Origin: Alphaproteobacteria bacterium
GTDB taxonomy: Bacteria; Pseudomonadota; Alphaproteobacteria; Sphingomonadales; Sphingomonadaceae
DNA: 8,267 bases
Direction: 5' to 3'
Assembly: GCA_018828205.1 (NCBI GenBank)
Contig: JAHJWA010000376.1
Location: 1 to 8,267 of the forward strand
Shown here: one piece after another, positions 5,440-8,267 of the stretch
How positions within the stretch are numbered: the first letter of the stretch is position 1
Layout: every line of letters begins with the position of its first letter
Program-made: the position numbers and the translations under genes
The notes under the pieces: generated by a model
Told to the model about the DNA's origin: nothing
Seen by the model: only the letters and a program-made list of their open reading frames with translations
Database searches by the model: none

Positions 5440-6178
5440 GGATGTAGTTGAGCGCCCGGTCTTCGGAGAGGTGCAGCCCCTTGTCGGGGCGGAAGCCGAT
5501 CCCGCTGGTGGTCACCACCTCGAGCCCGGCAGCGCGCAGCAGCGGTTCCAGCTCCTCGGGGGTGATGAAATCCTCCCAGTGATGCGTGCCGCGCGGAACC
5601 ATGCCGAGCAGCTCGGCGCCCTCGACCAGCAGCAGGCGCGATTGCGGGCTGCGATTGGGTGTCGAGACTACCAACAGCCCACCGGGCGCCAAAGTCGAAG
5701 CGAGTTCGACGATAAAGGCGTTTTTGTCGGCGACATGCTCGAGAACCTCGAGACAGGTGACCAGATCGAACTGCCCCAGATCGAGCTCCGCCAGCTCGCC
5801 CGAGAGATAGCGGATGTCGAGCCCGGCGCCATCGGCATGCAGCGCCGCCGCGCGGACATTCTCGGGCGCGGCATCGACCCCGGTCACCTCGGCACCCAGC
5901 CGCGCCAGCGGTTCGCACAGCAGTCCGGCGCCGCAGCCCACATCGAGCGCGCTCTTGCCTGCCAGCGGCTGGCGGGCGGTGATGTCGCCGCCCCAATGCA
6001 GGTCGATCCCCTCGCGGATGAAGCGCAGCCGCACCGGATTGAGCCGGTGGAGCATCGCCGAACTGCCTGTCGGGTTCCACCAGTCGGCGGCCAGCCGACC
6101 GAAATGCGCCGCCTCTTCGGGGCGGATGGTTGCCGCGGCGATAGGATTGCTTCGCGTCCGCGCTGTTGCATCGCTCAT
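5417..6178 (-). CDS. ubiG: ubiquinone biosynthesis O-methyltransferase UbiG
   Basis: UbiG carries out both SAM-dependent O-methylations of ubiquinone synthesis (the 2-polyprenyl-6-hydroxyphenol and 3-demethylubiquinol steps), at the cytoplasmic membrane. The 253-residue protein has the UbiG N-terminal signature FGRLAADWWNPTG (26-38) with LHRLNPVRLRFI (43-54), SAM motif I LDVGCGAGLLCEPLAR (78-93), VDAAPENV (101-108), LEVLEHV (143-149) and the C-terminal block RGTHHWEDFITPEEL (196-210). The ATG at 6178 gives the usual short polar leader; longer in-frame non-ATG starts would run into the lysC ribosome binding site. It is divergent from lysC across 50 bases and its 3' end overlaps glpQ by 23 bases. 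Confidence 0.96.
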   Translation of the reverse strand: MSDATARTRSNPIAAATIRPEEAAHFGRLAADWWNPTGSSAMLHRLNPVRLRFIREGIDLHWGGDITARQPLAGKSALDVGCGAGLLCEPLARLGAEVTGVDAAPENVRAAALHADGAGLDIRYLSGELAELDLGQFDLVTCLEVLEHVADKNAFIVELASTLAPGGLLVVSTPNRSPQSRLLLVEGAELLGMVPRGTHHWEDFITPEELEPLLRAAGLEVVTTSGIGFRPDKGLHLSEDRALNYILTARRPA

Positions 6179-6228
6179 GCGCGAACCGTAACAGCGCGCA
6201 ACGAAGCTTACCAGCAAGAGGTGCGCGC
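6179..6228. promoter_or_regulatory. divergent ubiG/lysC promoter region
   Basis: These 50 bases must hold the start signals for ubiG (leftward) and lysC (rightward). No convincing -35/-10 pair is visible on either strand. An inverted pair TGCGCG (6178-6183) and CGCGCA (6195-6200), 11 bases apart, abuts the ubiG start codon; it may be chance in GC-rich DNA. AAGAGGTG (6216-6223) is the lysC ribosome binding site. Confidence 0.4.
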
Positions 6229-7509
6229 TTGGCACGGATCGTGATGAAATTCGGCGGGACGTCGATGGCGGGGACCGAGCGGATCCGCCGGGTCGCCAAT
6301 ATCGTGCGCAAGCAGGCGGCGGGCGGCAACCAGGTCGCGGTGGTCGTCTCGGCCATGGCGGGCGAGACCGACCGGCTGATCAATTTCTGCCGCGAGGCCA
6401 ACGCGCTCTACGATCCGGCGGAATACGACGTCGTGGTCGCCAGCGGCGAACAGGTCACCGCCGGGCTCTTGGCGCTCACGCTGCAGTCGATCGGCTGCCC
6501 GGCGCGCAGCTGGCTGGGCTGGCAATTGCCGCTCAAGACGATCGAGAGCCACGCCAGCGCGCGGGTCGAGAGCATCGACGGCGATGGCCTGATCGCGGCG
6601 ATGGAGCGCGGCGAGATCGCGGTCATCCCCGGCTTCCAGGGGGTATCCGAGCACAACCGCATCACCACCATGGGGCGCGGCGGCTCGAACACCTCGGCGG
6701 TGGCGGTGGCCGCGGCGGTAGGGGCGGATCGCTGCGACATCTACACCGATGTCGACGGAGTCTACACCACCGACCCGCGGATCGTCGCCAAGGCGCGCAA
6801 GCTGCGCGCGGTGACCTACGAGGAAATGCTCGAGCTCGCCAGCGTCGGGGCCAAGGTGCTCCAGACCCGCTCGGTCGGGCTGGCGATGAAGGAGAACGTC
6901 CGCGTCCAGGTGCTCTCCAGCTTCGTCGATGACGATGCGGCCTCGGCCGACGATTACCCCGGGACGATGATCGTCTCCGAGGAGGAAATGAACGCATTGG
7001 TGGAGAAGGGCGAAATGGAACGCCAGCACGTGACCGGGATCGCGCACGACAAGAACGAGGCCAAGATCATCCTGACCCGCGTCCCCGACCGGCCCGGCTC
7101 GGTGGCGCATATCTTCGACCCGCTCGCCAAGGCGAGCATCAATGTCGATATGATCATCCAGAACGTCGGCCGCGACAAGGGCGAGACCGACGTCACCTTC
7201 ACCGTGCCGCAGGCCGATCTGGCGCGCGCGCAGGCGCTGCTCGAGGATCGCCGCGAAGAGATCGGTTTCAACCGCATCATCACCGACAGCCAGATCGCCA
7301 AGATCTCGGTCGTGGGCGTGGGCATGAAGAGCCACGCGGGGGTCGCGGCGACCATGTTCCAGTCGCTCGCCGATCGCGGGATCAACATCCAGGCGATCAC
7401 CACCAGCGAGATCAAGGTCAGCGTGATGATCGACGAGGACGAGACCGAGCTGGCGGTGCGCGTGCTGCACACCGCTTACGGGCTGGATGCGCCGGATGAG
7501 GCAGCGTAG
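6229..7509 (+). CDS. lysC: aspartate kinase, monofunctional, two ACT domains
   Basis: Aspartokinase phosphorylates L-aspartate, the first step to lysine (via diaminopimelate), threonine and methionine. The 426-residue protein has the kinase domain with KFGGTS (7-12), SGEQVTAG (72-79), GRGGSN (149-154) and YTDVDGVYTTDPR, followed by two ACT domains (about 275-340 and 358-420) for lysine/threonine feedback. Start choice: TTG at 6229 gives MARIVMKFGGTS, the N-terminus usual in alphaproteobacteria, and lies five bases after GAGGTG (6218-6223); the in-frame ATG at 6244 has no ribosome binding site. The lysC/ask family normally also yields a small regulatory subunit from an internal start; methionines around residues 250-265 (for example EEEMNALVEKGEMER) could serve but are not proven. 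Oddity: residue 154 is Asn (codon AAC, 6688-6690) where GRGGSD is typical. Confidence 0.95.
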   Translation: MARIVMKFGGTSMAGTERIRRVANIVRKQAAGGNQVAVVVSAMAGETDRLINFCREANALYDPAEYDVVVASGEQVTAGLLALTLQSIGCPARSWLGWQLPLKTIESHASARVESIDGDGLIAAMERGEIAVIPGFQGVSEHNRITTMGRGGSNTSAVAVAAAVGADRCDIYTDVDGVYTTDPRIVAKARKLRAVTYEEMLELASVGAKVLQTRSVGLAMKENVRVQVLSSFVDDDAASADDYPGTMIVSEEEMNALVEKGEMERQHVTGIAHDKNEAKIILTRVPDRPGSVAHIFDPLAKASINVDMIIQNVGRDKGETDVTFTVPQADLARAQALLEDRREEIGFNRIITDSQIAKISVVGVGMKSHAGVAATMFQSLADRGINIQAITTSEIKVSVMIDEDETELAVRVLHTAYGLDAPDEAA

Positions 7510-7843
7510 CAGTTTTTTCCAAAAGTCGCTGGATGCATGGAGCGACTTCGCAATCGACAGCTGGCTCTACGCGCTCCGCTTTGGTCTGACGATGTTGGCG
7601 GTCCTGATTGGCTGGACCGTGGTCGGAAACCTGGATGGTGAAGCGTGGTTGCGCCTTGGCAGCGAGTGGCGCGGTGCTGCCGGTCTCATTCTCGCCGCCG
7701 GGATCGTGCTCGCGATCGCGTTGCGCGCCGAGCGGATCTTGGCGAGCCAGAAGAAGGGGCGGAAACCGCCTACGAATGGCGGACGGACCAAGCCAGCCAG
7801 GCGGCGCCAGCGTCGAGTGAACCGCAAAAGGACAAGGAAATGA
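7496..7843 (+). CDS. small membrane protein with a very basic C-terminal tail, unrecognised
   Basis: I do not recognise this family. The 115-residue protein has an amphipathic N-terminal part rich in aromatic residues (FFQKSLDAWSDFAIDSWLYAL), a first membrane helix about 26-45 (LRFGLTMLAVLIGWTVVGNL), a second about 60-77 (GAAGLILAAGIVLAIALR), and a 30-residue tail (86-115) in which 16 residues are Lys or Arg. The start is uncertain: ATG at 7496 or ATG at 7487, both inside the end of lysC and neither with a clear ribosome binding site, suggesting translational coupling. Its stop overlaps the purT start as ATGA. Codon use is less G/C-biased than in its neighbours. The absence of an alternative frame with better bias and the tight fit between two genes support it being real. 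Confidence 0.62.
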   Translation: MRQRSSFFQKSLDAWSDFAIDSWLYALRFGLTMLAVLIGWTVVGNLDGEAWLRLGSEWRGAAGLILAAGIVLAIALRAERILASQKKGRKPPTNGGRTKPARRRQRRVNRKRTRK

Positions 7844-8267
7844 GCCACACCGCGACAATCCTGCTGCTCGGCTCGGGCGAGCTCGGGCGCGAATTCGTGA
7901 TCTCGGCCAAAAGGCTGGGCGCTTATGTCGTCGCCTGCGACGCCTATGACCACGCGCCCGCGATGCAGATGGCGGATGCGCGCGAGGTGTTCTCGATGCT
8001 CGACGGGGCCAAGCTGCGCGAGGCGGTCGAGCGGCATAGCCCCGATTTCATCGTCCCCGAGGTCGAGGCGATCCGCACCGAGGTGCTCGCCGAACTCGAG
8101 GCCGAGGGCTCCACCGTGGTCCCCTCGGCGCGCGCCGCGCAGCTGACCATGAACCGCGACGCGATCCGCGATCTCGCCGCGCAGCAGCTGGGGCTCACCA
8201 CCTCGCGCTATCTCTACGCCAAGAACCTCGAGGAAGTGCAGGTTGCGGCCGCGCACACGGGCTTCCC
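7840..8267 (+). CDS. purT: formate-dependent phosphoribosylglycinamide formyltransferase PurT (partial)
   Basis: The frame is open from ATG 7840 to the right edge, giving the first 142 residues of an enzyme of about 390. PurT is an ATP-grasp ligase that makes formyl-GAR from GAR, formate and ATP in purine synthesis, the folate-independent alternative to PurN. Visible family features are the N-terminal ATILLLGSGELGREF (5-19, GSGELG at 11-16), ACDAYDHAPAMQMAD (32-46), FSMLDG (51-56), FIVPEVEAI (70-78), VVPSARAAQLTMNRDAIR (93-110) and LTTSRY. AAAGGA (7827-7832) lies seven bases before the ATG, inside the basic tail of the preceding gene, whose stop overlaps as ATGA. Cotranscription with lysC and the small membrane protein is likely. 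Confidence 0.95.
   Translation, partial: MSHTATILLLGSGELGREFVISAKRLGAYVVACDAYDHAPAMQMADAREVFSMLDGAKLREAVERHSPDFIVPEVEAIRTEVLAELEAEGSTVVPSARAAQLTMNRDAIRDLAAQQLGLTTSRYLYAKNLEEVQVAAAHTGF

Noticed and set aside
5084..6244. Plus-strand open frame across glpQ and ubiG
   Set aside because: It is out of frame with glpQ and antisense to ubiG, with no recognisable domain.
6208..7470. Minus-strand open frame opposite lysC
   Set aside because: It is an Asp/His/Arg-rich antisense shadow of an intact aspartokinase.
7513..7518. T6 run just after the lysC stop, considered as an intrinsic terminator or slippery site
   Set aside because: No stable hairpin precedes it, and it reads as ordinary Phe codons in the following small gene. 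lysC already ends before it, so frameshifting would have no obvious purpose.
1..8267. Mobile elements, CRISPR arrays, tRNA or rRNA genes, toxin-antitoxin or phage-defence modules
   Set aside because: No transposase or integrase frames, repeat-spacer arrays, cloverleaf-like sequences or defence domains were seen. The only family with occasional defence or immunity members is CPBP, and its context here is ordinary.

Overview
The window looks like chromosomal housekeeping DNA from a GC-rich alphaproteobacterium, most likely a sphingomonad of the Erythrobacteraceae type. This rests on the strong G/C bias at third codon positions, a DUF1244-GapR (DUF2312) gene pair, a YebC-RuvC pair, an aspartokinase beginning MARIVMKFGGTS divergent from UbiG, and a promoter-like site matching the alphaproteobacterial general stress sigma factor (EcfG). 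The taxonomic call is inference from family resemblance; no marker gene was searched.

Layout. Bases 1-1936 read rightward: the tail of a DUF1244 gene, gapR, a YghA-like short-chain dehydrogenase behind a putative EcfG promoter, and a YbjQ-family protein. A CPBP-family membrane protease is encoded leftward (1937-2695), its stop codon abutting that of the YbjQ gene. From 2745 a compact rightward cluster holds yebC, ruvC, a YffB/ArsC-like protein and a secreted GlpQ-type glycerophosphodiesterase (to 5439). ubiG is leftward (5417-6178) and overlaps the 3' end of the glycerophosphodiesterase gene. From a 50-bp divergent region starts lysC (TTG start), followed by a small two-helix membrane protein with a very basic tail and by purT, which runs off the right edge.

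Functionally these are mixed core functions: chromosome organisation (GapR), stress response (SDR), translation and DNA repair (YebC, RuvC), phospholipid-derived glycerophosphodiester use (GlpQ), ubiquinone synthesis (UbiG), aspartate-family amino acids (LysC) and purines (PurT). Coding density is very high: no gap exceeds about 115 bases, and there is no sign of mobile elements, CRISPR or RNA genes.

I found no undescribed multi-gene system. The most interesting signals are regulatory: the EcfG-like promoter embedded in a hairpin, followed by a tandem TTTGCAAA repeat upstream of the SDR. Next come the uncharacterised lysC-purT spacer protein and a D-to-N change in the aspartokinase substrate motif.
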